From Centropus unirufus (taxonomy: Eukaryota; Chordata; Aves; Cuculiformes; Centropidae): a stretch of 64,000 bases of DNA. The translations under genes and the position numbers were made by a program. Below the pieces are notes generated by a model. It did no database searches, was not told where the DNA came from, and saw only the letters and a program-made list of their open reading frames with translations. Numbering within the stretch: the stretch's first letter is position 1; the number at the start of each line of letters is the position of its first letter. Below, piece after piece: positions 62,761-64,000 of this stretch. The DNA lies in NCBI GenBank assembly GCA_013397695.1, contig VYZI01000120.1, forward strand, positions 248,001-312,000, given 5' to 3'.

Positions 62761-64000
62761 CCAAGCTCCCAGGAGAGCAAAGCCTGTTCTCATTTTTGAG
62801 GAAACAACATCCTTGTTCCAGCAGCACCTGCCATGGGTGCACTCAAGGAAGGACGTGCAGGAATGATGAGGTGCTTTTTGGCCTCGATTCTTGGCAGAGC
62901 TGCTGAGGACCTACTGTGTACCCACCACCAGTGCACTAGAGTTTCAGCACATCGACAGCTTCTGCCCTTCTCCATCCATCCCAAATCAAACCTCAAACAA
63001 GAGCAGGCACACGTGCATGGTCCGTGTGCCTCACTATCAGGTGGCCTGAGGTCTGATAGCCATTCACTGGGAATCACATTCCTTTTCTACCCGAATTAGA
63101 CCAGACACTAGAATTTACAACTTAAATCCAAGGAGAAAGGGAGCATTTTGTCCCTCACACTAGCATTTGTGTAGGTATTTAAATTAATTCTTTGTTATTT
63201 TGGGATTTTCCAACCAGAGTCAAATCAAGTACATTTACAAAAACGTGTTTGAGAAACTGGGTCCCCCACTCCCATTAAAAACTCATTTCAGTCTAGGAAC
63301 TCCCCACTCACACCTTGGGAGAGGCAGAGCACACATCCATGCATACAACCAAAGAGCCAGGCAAAATTAACCCCTCTATGGGTAGATCTGAGGCTGCGTA
63401 GACCAAGTGGACTTTATGAGGGTGGTTATTTAAGACTAAATGATTTCCTCCTCCCTATCCTCATAGGATCCTCAGCTGGCACAGGGCCTGGGGCAGGGGA
63501 AACTTGCTAAGGAAGCAGTTCTGAGCCCCAGCCACTCTGGTAGGAGACTCCTATTTCTCCCTAGCATGATTCCAAGTATAAATAAGCTCTGACAACAATT
63601 GGATTAGAGGCTACACTGCCTCCCCAAATCCCCAGGAGAGCAGCAAAAAACAAGGAGAGGACACAGATCTGCCCAAGAGGCAGTCTGTGCCAGCACACAC
63701 CTGCAGAGAACCCCAACCAGCTTCACAAACAACACTCAGTGTGTCACGTAATGCCAGGAAGACGGGTGGCCCAGCAGCACCTGCAGCAGCCACTGCTTGC
63801 CATTAATATCCAATTCCTTTAGCAAGAGCAGCCTCAGAGCAGAAATGCTGTGATGGAGTTTAATTGCTAGTGTTCTTTGGAAAAGAGGTTCAGGGGCAAG
63901 TAAACACACACAAAGATTTATGAGCAGAAGCCTGCGATTAACCCCAGTTTCCAGATGGCTTCCTTGGAAACACACTGGAATTGCTGCTCCATCACAGCAT
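62761..64000. other. Right-hand flank, no gene recognised
   Basis: Unique, mixed-composition sequence with only short unassigned frames. Nothing resembling the last exons of TGFBI was recognised on the - strand. Confidence 0.4.

Noticed and set aside
63736..63975. Possible last exon of TGFBI on the - strand
   Set aside because: Examined because TGFBI is the expected neighbour, but no fasciclin-domain motif is present.
1..64000. CRISPR arrays, operons, insertion sequences, prophage or other prokaryotic systems
   Set aside because: No regularly spaced repeats, no compact gene clusters and no ribosome-binding sites; the window is plainly vertebrate nuclear DNA.
1..64000. tRNA, rRNA, snoRNA or known microRNA genes
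   Set aside because: No cloverleaf A/B box pairs, rRNA segments or hairpins that I recognise were seen by eye. tRNAscan-SE and Infernal would be decisive and were not run.

Overview
This is a nuclear chromosome window from a vertebrate, most probably a bird. The evidence is interrupted genes with GT-AG introns, CpG-rich promoter-like islands in otherwise AT-rich DNA, and several truncated CR1 LINE copies whose 3' ends carry the avian-type ATTCTATG motif. No prokaryotic, plasmid or viral features were seen. The species cannot be determined from the sequence.

Two protein-coding genes are supported, arranged tail to tail. On the + strand, 4343-4663 encodes a 106-residue single-pass membrane protein that I recognise as SMIM32. 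On the - strand, SMAD5 is complete. Its six coding exons lie between 22840 (ATG) and 15617 (stop), all phases agree, and they give exactly 465 residues, the usual SMAD5 length. The predicted protein keeps the MH1 zinc ligands, the PPAY linker motif and the C-terminal SSVS receptor-phosphorylation tail. SMAD5 relays BMP receptor signals to the nucleus. Its neighbour SMIM32 is of unknown function, and the pair matches the SMAD5-SMIM32 neighbourhood I recall from other vertebrates.

Layout: 1-3240 holds no gene. 3241-4342 is the SMIM32 5' region, with a TATA-like box and two upstream ORFs. 4343-4663 is SMIM32, followed by a short 3' UTR. About 4.9-10.6 kb is the convergent intergenic gap. About 10.6-15.6 kb is the likely SMAD5 3' UTR, with several candidate poly(A) signals. 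15.6-22.8 kb holds the SMAD5 coding exons. About 23.05 kb has a strong splice acceptor for the 5' UTR part of the ATG exon. 23.1-31.9 kb is the large 5' intron. 31.65-32.17 kb is the main CpG island and probable SMAD5 promoter; it is interrupted by an 86-base assembly gap and flanked by two CR1 copies in the same orientation. About 40.05-40.39 kb is a second, smaller CpG-rich segment that reads as a possible distal first exon on the - strand.

From 40.4 to 64 kb I find no recognisable gene. TGFBI, the expected next gene beyond SMAD5, was not found. This desert contains one clear CR1 copy, one decayed CR1-like tail, an old palindromic repeat and a GC-rich patch with a long but unrecognised ORF. 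I found no previously undescribed biological system. The most useful leads are the alternative SMAD5 promoter, the upstream ORFs on both genes, and the CpG island bracketed by CR1 copies.
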